DNA of 64,000 bases from Undaria pinnatifida (GCA_012845835.1 JABAKD010000017.1:8608942-8672941); one strand, 5' to 3'. Counted from the first letter of the stretch, positions 54,930-64,000 are shown. The notes: generated by a model from the letters alone, not told the origin. Numbers and translations: made by a program.

Positions 54930-54938
54930 GTCTTTTAT

Positions 54939-55059
54939 ATTGTCTCGGATTTTTTTGTGACAACCCGAAAAGTTCTCTCATGTCCGCACTTTCTCTTATA
55001 ATATCGCTTCTTTTATATCGTAGTCGCTGCGGTAACTGTTTTTTGGCGTACCTCGCATC
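54939..55059. other. Short unassigned stretch
   Basis: No recognisable feature. Confidence 0.5.
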
Positions 55060-55345
55060 CAAGGCCAATACGCAGCCCCTCCTCCCCCCTCCCCATTACG
55101 GCACGAGCCTTCATTTTTATCCCGAGACAGACTTCATCAGCCCTTCTTCCCTCGTCAATTCGCATCCAATTGCGCCGCCGCACACTGCCAGGCGCTCTCA
55201 GCAGTTGACTCCTTTACATTTTTAGTTCTAAACAGTCTATTCGAACGCCCGTCCCACAAGGGAGTTGACTTCCCCAGAACCAGCTCTGCCTGTATGTGCA
55301 GTACCAGATATTTGCATTCGAGGCTAACCACGACCACCGGGGCGA
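55060..55345 (+). repeat. Family D repeat, later part
   Basis: CCCCTCCTCCCCCCTCCCCAT … CCGAGACAGACTTC … CCAGGCGCTCTCAGC … ACCGGGGCGACCGGA matches 44.03-44.31 kb. It is interrupted at 55,354 by a MITE. Confidence 0.7.
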
Positions 55346-55353
55346 CCGGAATA

Positions 55354-55519
55354 CAGTAGGTGGCCCTATTTAGTGTGGGTGTCCGATATTGTGCGGGTGA
55401 AATCGTTTGGCACAATATAGACCCCTCTAAAGTGGCCGGTTTTAATATAGTGCGGGTGCCCGGTGTAGTGCGGGTAAATGTTCGTGACACATGCCCGCAC
55501 TTTATAGGGCCACCTACAG
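55354..55519. mobile_element. Mariner-like MITE, 166 bp
   Basis: TIRs CAGTAGGTGGCCCTATTTAG and (complement) CTGTAGGTGGCCCTATAAAG are flanked by TA at 55,352-55,353 and 55,520-55,521. A TA duplication with CAGT-type ends is typical of Tc1/mariner. The inside repeats AGTGCGGGTG/TTGTGCGGGTG about four times. No coding capacity. Confidence 0.8.
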
Positions 55520-55619
55520 TACTCCAATATTGTCTATGTATGTCTGCTAAAGCATATGTTTACCAACCACCCTTACACTTACACGCATCTTGTTGAGAAA
55601 TTAAAATATTTGAGGGTTG

Positions 55620-55805
55620 TAACGAAGACCACTGATAGGGACAGCTTACGCTATACCTACAATGGGACCCGAAGGGTGCGCCAGCTAGCGTTGGGCTGCG
55701 AAAGCAACTGAGTTAAATCGACACACGACGCGTATGAAAATACGTGGAAGGGTGGTGAGCTAAAGCTATATTTTTCCCCATCGGCCGGAGGATGAAAAAA
55801 AAAGA
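55620..55805 (+). repeat. Family D repeat, early part
   Basis: GACAGCTTACGCTATACCTAC to GGCCGGAGGATGAAAAAAAA, nearly identical to the 43.87- and 53.26-kb copies. Confidence 0.8.
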
Positions 55806-56369
55806 AAAAATTATTAAAATAGTTGAGTTTTAAATGTGCGCCCCCTTCTAGCCTTTTCCCCACCAGCAGCATAATATGTTCCTATCTCAAGGGCGTTCGT
55901 TGCTCCCGCTCTGTAGCCCCCTCCCACAATTTCTTCTTGCTTGGCGGATACACATATTCCTGCAATATTCGTTGGGCTTGCAGTCTCTTTGGCTCTGCTT
56001 ACTCCTCGGCACATACCATTACACATCCTGTTCATAATCTTGAGAAAGTTGTGAGTTGAGCTTCCTTCTCCTTGTCAACAACCTAATTGTCCTCCAAACT
56101 TTGGCGGAATCCCGATTTGCCTTCATTTTGCTTTCTCCTCATAGTAGCAAGTACACCCGCTACCAACCCTCTTTCTCGCTTATCGGAGATTTTACCTTTT
56201 ATTTTTATTTTTAATTATAATTTTTATCCTCCGGCGGATGGGGAAAAATAAAGCTCAAGCTCACCACACTTTACCGTTCAATATTCGTTGGGTTATGCTA
56301 ACTACTCGTCCACGCATCTTGTTGCTAACAGGCATCCAGCTGAGACCTCCGACACTCCCATCTCCAAGC
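55806..56369. other. Unassigned stretch, family D scrap
   Basis: A minus-strand frame (56,035-55,814; GICVSAKQEEIVGGGYR) looks like protein but is unsupported. The complement of the family D end (ATCCTCCGGCGGATGGGGAAAAATA) lies at 56,225-56,250. Confidence 0.4.
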
Positions 56370-56860
56370 GCCGTTTGTGTTCTTCCAGCGAAAAGTGCAC
56401 CCCCTACGCCCCCTCTCTTGACCCCACACTGGCTCCTTGATCACGTGTTCGCTGTCACGGTCGTACCATCAATGGCGTGTCCTTTACGCATGTCACGGAG
56501 ATCAATATGTTCAATAATGACGGCAATTTGGACTGGTAACGTGCCGAAAATGGACCAAACCCGCGCATGCCGTGATATGCCGCCTTTATTCAGGCTCCCT
56601 TATCGAGGGATGGAAACCCGACGCCCTCGGAAGTATACGGGGGCGGGTTTGAGGCGGATGGAAGCGCAACGAATAAAAAGCGCTTGTTCCGAAACATCAC
56701 AACAAAGGAGTTTCCACAAATGGCCAATAGGCGCTTTCCTATATTTGGGGATCGGGGCCACCGTACCATGGCGGCGGCTTACCCTGTGGAGTACCGGCAT
56801 TACCTACCGCTGGCTGTGGTATACCGCCGTCAATGGTCGGGTTGAACTGAGCTTTTCTTG
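56370..56860 (+). pseudogene. Protein-like stretch, unrecognised
   Basis: In one + frame, GRTINGVSFTHVTEINMFNN … DGNLDW is followed by a stop. The frame then resumes with AFIQAPLSRDGNPTPSEVYG, KKRLFRNITTKEFPQMANRR and HRTMAAAYPVEYRHYLPL, ending at a stop near 56,845. The intervening stops could lie in a short intron (GTAACG…TTCAG), but that splice shifts the frame, so the model fails. It is probably a decayed gene or element protein, with no family recognised. Confidence 0.3.
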
Positions 56861-57018
56861 GGCTCGTCGCTTGAAGAGTTCCTTACACTATTAACACATC
56901 ATTATCCAGTACAAGAGTACTATTAACAGTCTATATTTCTGAAACAAGCTGGAAGTGCAACCGGATAAGCCATCGGAGGCTCTTGGTATAAGAATAAAAA
57001 TATTATTGTAGAACACAA

Positions 57019-57381
57019 CTAAATGCTCCCCCTCTCCAACGGTATCGGGTAGCTGTTCGGTTCAGGACCTCGGGCAGTGAGAGCGCCGCCCCTCTCGTAA
57101 CACAGCAAGTATTTCTGACGTTTGTCGCCTTTGTTGGCGTGTTGTCCTTGACGTGCAGGCGGGTGGACAGAACGGGGCTTTGAGCAATCTTTGTACGAGG
57201 CGCACAAGGAGAAGGTGAGCTGTTCGTCGCGAATGACTAGAATTCGCGGTATTCCACGGTCCCAAAGAATGCGCGGGGGTGCTGAACGAGACATTTCACC
57301 TAGGATGTCGCGGGGGACATCACGGCTTTCCACGGGAAGTAATGCTCGAATTTCCACCAGAGCGGTTCGTGAAAATACCAT
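57019..57381 (-). CDS. Hypothetical protein, 120 aa
   Basis: The Met at 57,381 opens a 120-residue frame starting MVFSRTALVEIRALLPVESR. The middle reads RILWDRGIPRILVIRDEQLT and CASYKDCSKPRSVHPPARQG. The end is basic and then polar. Composition is balanced and not repeat-derived, and it reads more like protein than the + frame across it. I recognise no motif and see no promoter or splice partner. It may be a lone exon, an element fragment or chance. Confidence 0.3.
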   Translation of the reverse strand: MVFSRTALVEIRALLPVESRDVPRDILGEMSRSAPPRILWDRGIPRILVIRDEQLTFSLCASYKDCSKPRSVHPPARQGQHANKGDKRQKYLLCYERGGALTARGPEPNSYPIPLERGSI

Positions 57382-58370
57382 TGCCGCGGTAGGGAGGGGT
57401 ACGGGGTGCCCCCTTAATCCCTTTGCACTACAGTGTTCAGTACTGCGGCTACACTACTGGGATTGAGGCACTCGCATCAGACCAAGCGGCTATGGTTAGC
57501 AGGGGGGGAGGGGGTACCCTCGTTTTTCCTCAGTATATTTTGGGCAGTCGCACGAGTGACTCTGTACCTCACTGACGAGAATAGTTTAGGCTACATGCTT
57601 CGCGCAGCGTGGCTAACCATTGAACTAGTATATATAATACCAGGTAGTATATAATAGCACCAAAGCTTGAGAACGCGAAGGGAGAGGGGATCTGCCGGTC
57701 TGTCCCTCGCGCGACTGACTCCGGGGGACTGAAAAAAAATGACCCTTAAAAAGGGACACAACATGAACATAATAAGAACACAACCCCCTATCGCAGGCTG
57801 TGTGGTGAGTGACATCTCTCTACCCCTCAATGGATAAAATAACCGAGGCGTTCGATATATGGCTAGCGAAACCTACAGTATCCCGTGCGCAGTATACTAC
57901 AGCACGAACGCTTGAAGCCGCCAAGGAATTAGGGAGGTGTGACCTCACTCGCGCCTGTGACCGCAAGCCGAATGCGAAAATAGTCCCCCACATACCGCTG
58001 CCACGGTGAAAGCTCACCAGATCACGTGGAATTACATAGATAAGATGCCTGACGCGTGCTACCATTGGGGGGGGGGGGGTGGCACCTTTGATTGAGCCGA
58101 AAAATGTTGGAGATCGGCTTCTCAACCCAGGAGTAACCCAAATGTCATTTTGGTTGTGTTTCAGTTGTATTCGTCCTGTATAAGGGTAGCGGAGTGGATT
58201 ATTCACCGGGCTGTGCAATAATTTCCCGTTATAATGGGTGTTTGGGTGAGGTAGAAAGCTTTATTTTGTGAGGAGATTTTGAAAAGCTTGGAGTAGTACG
58301 CGGCTATTATCGCGCAGCACCACTTTTTACTCACACTTTTTATACACATGCTGCGATAGAGTTGGGGAGC
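57382..58370. other. Stretch without a supported gene
   Basis: A family B scrap (GACGCGTGCTACCATTGG, then G run) lies at 58,045-58,080. Motifs related to CTCGCGCGAG occur at 57,545 and 57,708. No gene signal. Confidence 0.45.
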
Positions 58371-58656
58371 CCCTATTTGCAGGACGGGCCTGCAACGAAT
58401 TCTTGCAGGACGTTTTAGCACACTTTTGTCCCAGGTACCTGCACAGACCCCACCCAACCCCATCCCTAACCCTAACCCTAACCCCAAACCCCTGACCGTT
58501 TGATCGGTACGTGGGGCTAAAAGTGCCCCCGCGCGGCTTCGCCGCGCGTTCGGCAGGCGTTCGCCAAAAAAGAAACACGGGCAATAAAAAGCGGCAGGTG
58601 GCCAATCAGAGGCACGTCCTGCAAGAATTCGTTGCAGGCCCGTCCTGCAAATAGGG
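58371..58656. repeat. Perfect 43-bp inverted repeat around a telomere-like core
   Basis: The arms 58,371-58,413 and 58,614-58,656 are exact complements (CCCTATTTGCAGGACGGGCC…). The 200-bp spacer holds CCCTAACCCTAACCCTAAC (58,463-58,485) and a GC hairpin GCGCGGCTTCGCCGCGC (about 58,532-58,548). No target duplication is obvious. It may be a MITE of unknown class or a capture of telomeric DNA in a foldback. Confidence 0.85.
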
Positions 58657-59489
58657 TTTGCACCATATTTTCCCTGCAAGATTCTTGGGTCGAGGAGCTC
58701 TATGTCTCACCCAAGAGAAAATTAGTTCTGAGTATAGTATATTGAGTATAAAGTGGAAGTGCAACCCGATGACAAGGTTATCATGCGGCCTGGCTATATT
58801 CAAAACAATACCTTTGCAAAACAAGTATCAGGTATAAAATTTGGAGGGTTTTGGATCAAGACTAAGGAGCCCTGTCGTCCAGGAGGCGTTTTGGTCGTCA
58901 AGTGCCACCTCTATCGTTACCCGCGTCTCAGGTCCCTTCTTCACTCAGGGTTAGAATTAAGGGCTAGAGGTAGTCGTGTGGACAAAGCGGACTTGCGAAA
59001 ATACGTGAAACCCTTGTGGGAGCTCGCGAGATTTCATCTCGGGAAACTTTGGTACTCGGTGGGCGTCGTGGGAACACGCGGCAAAATGACGCCAGACACA
59101 GGCTACGGTAGCGGGGTGGGTCGCTTAAAGGGGCATTTTATTGCAGTGGCTCGGAGTCACTCGCGCGAGTAACCCCGCTATTCCTTGCCGTCTCGAGTTT
59201 TTTTGGTTGATTAGACTAGACTACATTTCACGATATCGACCCGATATGGGAATCGTCATCTACACTACACTATCAATACACTATTGATACACTATAAATA
59301 CACCATTACTAGACTGCGCCAAAACAATCGCCTAGTGCATAGTTTCCTTGACGGTACCGAGTCACTCGCGCGAGCGGCTCAAGCTCGGAAGTGAAAATGG
59401 GAGTACCCCTCCTGCTATATGATAGCTTTGGTCGCGACGGGTATTTTCCTTCTTAAATGGGCAGTCTCAAAATATGTGGTGCACCCCTG
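58657..59489. other. Stretch with family B fragment, no supported gene
   Basis: A reversed family B piece (AAGGAGCCCTGTCGTCC … CACCTCTATCGTTACCCGCGTC) lies at 58,850-58,930, inside a 139-residue + frame that is therefore probably accidental. The palindrome ACTCGCGCGAGT occurs at about 59,157, with a near copy at 59,361. Confidence 0.5.
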
Positions 59490-59795
59490 TCCAGTTAACT
59501 TACAATCGAAATCAGCCAGAGTAATAAACACTTGTACGCAATTGATATCACGTCCTTATCTTTCTAGCCATCCATGAAGCAGCCTTCATTAATCTTCCCC
59601 CCCCCCCCCTCCAACGCCCCCTCCTTCCTCACACCCCGCACGATCGCCTAGACCTAGCACCACGCGTGTAGCAAGCCCCTGTACATATATGATTAATACG
59701 CGCGACCGGAGTATCACACAAAATATTGCAAAGATGAGTTTCGACCAAATCTTTGATCTCACAGCTGGAGTGTATTTTAAAATAATAATTTGACC
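59490..59795 (-). repeat. Family A copy, shortened
   Basis: The complement holds ACTCTGGCTGATTTCGATTG, a C run at 59,599-59,609 and GATCGCCTAGACCTAGCACC. It then jumps to GTATCACACAAAATATTGC and ends GATCTCACAGCTGGAGTGTATTTTAA. The middle modules are absent. Confidence 0.8.
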
Positions 59796-59884
59796 TAAAC
59801 CTCTTGAAAACCCCATGTACACAACGGGAATCATGCAAAAAAAAATACCCCATAACATTAGACTAGACTATTATTATTTATTTA

Positions 59885-59990
59885 TTTTCCCACGACGATT
59901 TTGGGTTGTCTTAAGGATCTCCGTCATTCAGGGAACATTTCAGACAAAAAGTGATACTTCTATTGTACCACGCGTCTCGCGACACCCCCG
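59885..59990 (-). repeat. Family B MITE fragment
   Basis: The complement gives GACGCGTGGTACAATAGAAG … TGAATGACGGAGATCCTTAA … CAAAATCGTCG, the left part of family B. Confidence 0.6.
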
Positions 59991-60177
59991 CCGTACGCAG
60001 AGCCGAGTACTACTCTAGTGCTAGTAGTTGTCACTTCCGATGCTGTCAGTAGAGATATACGATGGTTAAACAGTTACAAAAGTACGGATATTAGTCGCAG
60101 CTGCCTCGACCGTCTAATGGGTTTTTCAACTCTTCTTCCTTCGTTGTGGTCGTACTCGGTACTGACACACCAATCAG

Positions 60178-62812
60178 ATGGCACAGCAGCGGGAAAGGCG
60201 GGATTGGTCATCGGCTGGATCTGCTGCATCGATCACATCTACTGCATCTACTGCTGCTGCTCGCTACGACACCGCGGGCGCAACACACGAGAAGCCGAGT
60301 GATGGTCGAGTGTCAGGTGTGCGGGGGGAAAGACAGCGAGAAATCTCAGCCGAGAGATCGCTCAAACTGTTTGCGGATGAGCCGAAACTTCCACCAGGTA
60401 ATTACTGTACTTTACACAATTTTAGAGGCCATCTCCTAGTGTCTCGGGGCGGCAGGGTCTTCCCTATATACCGACGCCCCTGAACAAACTTGAACCACCG
60501 TAAGGTTTCCAGCAGTCTATGTCGGTTTTTAAAAGCGGGAAACTGCTGTGCGTGGTTGCCCCTTTCGGTTGATTTGGACCCCTGTCTTGAGTGCCGTGCC
60601 AACTTTTAAGGACCCTACAAGGTCCCTTAATCCGGGAAAACAAAAAAAAACAATATAAGTTTGAGGTATCTTACAATATTAGTACATTGAACATATAGTT
60701 CCATATGTGCTGTGAAAGACGCGAAGTTTGTGCCGAAACCAGTGGCTGTAGAAGAACTCTGAAGGGGCAACCACTCAATGCACTCTCTTCGTGAACACTC
60801 GGATGCCGCACTGCGTTGTTTGTCGTGTAATGGCCGTGTGTTGCTTTATTGCCTGGCTTCGAAGGGTGGAGCGCGACAAAAACCAAGAACGGAGATACGT
60901 TCTACATGGACCACATCAACAAGACCACCACGTGGGATCTCCCTGTCGCTGACCCACCCCATGCGAAAGACACAGCCAAAGGACTCGGTGAGCATGACCG
61001 CCATGAGGGCACAAGCCATATGTGCCTTTATCATCTGTACGTATAAGTCCAGTGCTGTAATGAAAAGTTTCAACGTGAACCACATCGGTAAAGCTAGATT
61101 GTGGGATCTTCGTCTCGCCGAGCCGGGGCATTCTGCCTGCACCCATGCCTCGAAACACATCGAACAAGTTCGGTGATATTAGTGAATAAGGCGTCTTGAG
61201 TCATGCGGCGTTTGTCCATGTATTCGTTCAAGATTTAATTAAAAAATTCACAGCGCTAAAGAGTATGGAGCTTTTTAATGTGACAACTTCAAACGCGTGA
61301 GATGTGAGCTCTTCCAGCTGAGTGGTCGAAAATCAACTGGTTCGTTTTATGATATAACAGGGTACTAGAGCAGCACTGAGGGAACGACCCCGTAAAAACT
61401 GTACGTTTATCACGCAAAAAAAAACACACCGCCGGAATCATCCTGTCCTCGAGCCACCATTCAGTGCTTGATCTAAGTAAGGCCAGGACACGCCAGCCGC
61501 TTGTCAGTAGCGAGCACCCCCAGCACCACTGGCACTATCAGCAGCACCAGCTGCACCAGCAACCAATGCCGGCCATCATACAACGGTTACATTAATTGCT
61601 TACCTTCATATTCGATATCCTTTTGCCCTCCCGTCCTTTCGCCCACCAATAGGTGGCAGGATCCCAAGAAAACTAGGACACGCTAGTCGCTTGTCAACGG
61701 GCAGCACCAACAGCACCAACAGCACCGCCAGTTGCAGCAGCATCAGCACCAGCAGGTCCACCAACAGCACCAGCAGCCATAGGAGGGCCTCGTCAACAAG
61801 CGCCGGATCGAAGCAAGCTGAGCTTTTCTCGGCACGGCGACGGCCTGGGTACAAATCAACCATCAGCGTTGAGGAATCGACTCTCCGTAAGTTTCAAGGG
61901 CCCTAGTCTGGCCGAACAGCGGTCGGATGAAAATAGCTTGGTTCGTGTTGCATTAGAGGACGGGGCAAGAGAGAGACAGCTGAGTAATCCCTCTAGTCTT
62001 TAGTGCGTTAGCCGTTCATATTTTCAGTTAACTAATGTTTTTCTTTCCGGGTGAGCTCCTTGAGGATACCTAACGAGTGTATTTGTGCTGTGCGACTAAC
62101 GCATAACTACGAGTATATATTCTAGATAAGTTGGTCGAGATGCGCCTACGAATGTCTTTGACGTAAAGATACTTTGAGCTCCTCACATGGAATAGGATAT
62201 CAGAAGCGTCTGCTGTACCCCTAGCATTGGGTGGTTCAACTTTATAGTCTAGTATCTTGTATTAGAGTGCACCCCGGTCTCTTCAGACCAAACGGCAACT
62301 TCGCAGCAACGCCTCCGAAGGGCTGTGCAAATCCTCTCAACACCTTTCGACAGTCAGTTGCTGGGCAGACTCCCGTGTTCCAGCATCGACGTTAAAGTTT
62401 GTGGACGATGCGCCCCGACGCGTGCTACAATTAGGGATAACCACCAGCTAGTTTTTTTCTTGGGCTTTTCACGTGATGAGCGTTATAGCTCACCGAAAAT
62501 CTTTCTTTGCACAAAACAAAAAGTGCACCTGGACGAATACTGCCGTGGTCTACAAATACGTAGTCTACATAATTATTTCTCGTGTTCAAACGCTACTCCG
62601 AGCCTCGGAAAGGCAGATGAATCTCGTAACCTAGCATGAGCCCTCCTTCGAATAACATACCTTATTCGTTGATTGCTCTTTGGCGTGTCAACAGGCGGCT
62701 TGATTTCGGGCAACCCGAAATTCGCTACTCGTTCTGCAGCGAAAAAAGGCAGCAGCAGCAGTGGCAGCAGCAACAGCAGTGGTGCACACAGCAGCAGCAA
62801 CAACAGCAACTC

Positions 62813-62848
<36 letters not shown>

Positions 62849-63026
62849 TGACAGGAAGTCAACCTCGACAAGTGTCGGAACGAAGGAAGCTGCGTCATTC
62901 TCAGAAAACCTTGACGAGGAAGACAACCCCACTGCCAGCACGGAGGAGTCACCCGTCAATTTCCTGGACGGTGAGCATCCCGCCCCCGTATCTCGTCCTC
63001 CCATTGAAACCATCGATCAATACTGA
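60178..63026 (+). CDS. WW-domain protein, multi-exon
   Basis: Proposed exons are 60,178-60,397, 60,865-60,987, 61,687-61,886, a less certain 62,287-62,374, and 62,695-63,026, about 320 residues. The ATG opens MAQQRERRDWSSAGSAAS. Exon 1 ends EPKLPPG and exon 2 begins GW, and the join gives a full WW domain (LPPGW…GDTFYMDH…TTTWDLP) with its two tryptophans 23 residues apart. WW domains bind proline-rich or phospho-Ser/Thr-Pro ligands. Exon 3 is Ala/Pro-rich.  The last exon is Ser/Asn-rich, then acidic, ending IETIDQY. Donors are CCAG|GTAATT, CTCG|GTGAGC and CTCC|GTAAGT; acceptors are CGAAG, GCTAG and CAACAG. All phases agree. Exons 1-2 are strong, exon 3 and the last are fair, and exon 4 rests only on phase. 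It has no catalytic domain, so it is probably an adaptor or nuclear factor. Confidence 0.72.
60865..60987 (+). other. Symmetric phase 1-1 exon encoding most of the WW domain
   Basis: The 123-nt exon is bounded by CTTCGAAG| and |GTGAGC and carries the first Trp (60,867-60,869), the FYMDH strand and the second Trp with TWDLP. Being in the same phase at both ends, it could be duplicated or skipped without frame change. Confidence 0.75.
61045..61172 (+). pseudogene. Degenerate second WW exon
   Basis: One frame reads VMKSFNVNHIGKARLWDLRLAEP, parallel to GDTFYMDHINKTTTWDLPVADP in the exon 60,865-60,987. Both are followed by a similar CTCG|GTGA or TTCG|GTGA junction. The first Trp is missing and the phases do not fit the flanking exons, so it is probably a decayed duplicate that is skipped. 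Confidence 0.5.
61480..61720 (+). repeat. Duplicated exon start within the WW gene
   Basis: AGGACACGCCAGCCGCTTGTCA (about 61,484) and AGGACACGCTAGTCGCTTGTCA (about 61,675) each end in an acceptor-like CAG or TAG followed by CGCTTGTCA and an AGCACC-rich run. Only the second stays open in the phase of the WW exon. Confidence 0.55.
62413..62520 (+). repeat. Intronic family B fragment
   Basis: GACGCGTGCTACAATTAGGG … TTTTTCTTGGGCTTTTCACG resembles the left end of family B. It lies between the proposed exon 4 and the last exon. Confidence 0.4.
62752..62852 (+). repeat. AGC/AAC trinucleotide run in the last exon
   Basis: GGCAGCAGCAGC, then CAACAGCAAC units, encode the Ser/Asn tract in the chosen frame. 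The other frames give Gln- or Ala-rich reads. Length variation between strains would be expected. Confidence 0.85.
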
Positions 63027-64000
63027 TGCGGAGTGTTCGTGTGCGTGTGCTGTACGTTTAGTACCATCTACGTTCGCCTATGAGACCCATGTATAGCCAC
63101 GCGACCAGTGGTCTTTTGAAGAGTACAAGAAGACGGCTCATCTGTACCAGCATGACCATTGTGGGCGCGTATCGCACTGTTCCTTGAATTGCTACAATTA
63201 CGCCCCCCGTGCCTATCCGGTCCTAGCTGCTCCGTGCGGGTAATGCCGTTCATAGTCCATACCCTCTGGCTAGGACATTTTCCACTGTGAATGAGTCATG
63301 CCTCTATAGTGCGACACAGTGCAGGATAGTGCTATATGTTGCACGCTTTAGTGTTAACTAGTGTTAACTTAACTTGTGTGTTACCTCTGTCCGAGTGAGC
63401 TTGTCAAGGAAGAGGAACTACGGCCTAGTCTTTGATCAAGAAATGTCACGAGCACATTGCTTTTTAGGACTAAGGCATAGTCTAGGTGGTTAGTCGGTTT
63501 GTGCGAACGTATGCTTTTGAATGAAGTCATTTTTCGGGTGATGATGGATGATGATATCGATGTTGAGCTCCTCATGTTAATAGCTCAGAAAGTTCCTAGA
63601 ACCTTGTGCACCCTACCGCGGAATGGCTCGAATCCACACAGACTCTACAGTACGGAACCAGATGCTAAAGTTATCCCATGCTTGGAGGTGTGCAGCAGGA
63701 GTTGCTGAGCTCTTACCCTGAGGAGGCCAACATCTCAACCGAACCTTGAGTGCAACGACACTCGTTCGCGCAGCTCAACCAAGATTTCTACGATGAGCTA
63801 GTCCTGAAACTAAAATTTTCCTAATGTTTTTGTACTAACCCATACTTGCAAGCTTATGGGGACCGATTCTTCGATAGCCCCCCCCCAAATCAGCGACTAT
63901 TTTAACGAACGTTTAATGGCTGCTCGACATTTGAGAAAGGTTGCGGTTAAATCAAAAGGTCTAGACTATAGTCCAAACATTTTCTTGTTTGCAAAGGAAG
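63027..64000. other. Stretch without a supported gene
   Basis: A + frame at 63,499-63,708 opens MCERMLLNEVIFRVMMDDDI and is acidic-hydrophobic, like the start of some Harbinger nucleases. The match is too short to claim. A 9-base C run lies at 63,880. The window ends with TCTAGACTATAG. Confidence 0.4.

Noticed and set aside
58753-59172. 139-residue + frame
   Set aside because: Its middle is a reversed family B MITE fragment, so the continuous frame is accidental.
1-64000. CRISPR arrays, operons, ribosome binding sites, bacterial terminators
   Set aside because: No regularly spaced direct repeats with unique spacers and no prokaryotic gene layout. The GC hairpin at 58.53 kb is part of a foldback, not a terminator.

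Overview
The window looks like repeat-rich nuclear DNA of a eukaryote. It has split coding exons with GT-AG introns, TTAGGG-type interstitial telomere repeats, LINE, LTR, tyrosine-recombinase and TIR elements, long homopolymer and microsatellite tracts, and no operons, rRNA or convincing tRNA. The LINE at 38.7-40.0 kb carries a protein of a kind I associate, from memory only, with stramenopile algae such as brown algae. That assignment is weak.

Most of the sequence is layers of mobile DNA. A roughly 700-bp retroposon-like repeat, here called family A, occurs about a dozen times (1-656, 2.99, 4.14, 11.8, 13.0, 14.0/20.2, 20.9, 22.1, 23.5, 28.1/29.2, 30.6, 48.9, 54.1 and 59.5 kb). One copy has clear 9-bp target duplications and holds a nested 80-bp fragment with its own 9-bp duplication. 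Other elements use family A as a target: a 6.2-kb tyrosine-recombinase retrotransposon with split direct repeats (14,020-20,237), and a 0.87-kb miniature LTR element (28,342-29,211). A LINE with a (CAA)n tail has one main broken copy (38.7-41.0 kb) and tail copies at 2.6, 30.0, 31.8, 41.0, 46.8 and 48.5-49.8 kb. DNA transposons include two roughly 810-bp PIF/Harbinger-like elements with TTA/TAA duplications (3.3 and 45.7 kb), a 166-bp mariner-like MITE (55.35 kb) and a MITE family B.

Blocks of unusual simple structure lie between them. They are a GAAT microsatellite (7.7-8.0 kb), an ATTAATG minisatellite (27.0-27.3 kb), an array of CCCATGGG-like words (32.8-33.6 kb), two opposed arrays of CCACGG and CCGTGG words (35.4-36.6 kb), and a zig-zag cluster of inverted 0.5-kb copies (50.6-53.1 kb).

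Host coding sequence is sparse. The best gene is on the + strand at 60,178-63,026. Splicing an exon ending in LPPG to one starting with GW restores a complete WW domain, and the model ends in a Ser/Asn-rich tail. A three-exon small gene at 34,580-34,982 and a two-exon fragment near 42.2-42.9 kb are plausible. Several other protein-like stretches (21.6, 22.97, 27.7, 32.0, 37.6, 43.5, 56.4 and 57.0 kb) are unassigned. Four of them (21.6, 32.0, 37.6 and 43.5 kb) appear to be related copies of one unknown protein. All coordinates and counts were read by eye without alignment software.
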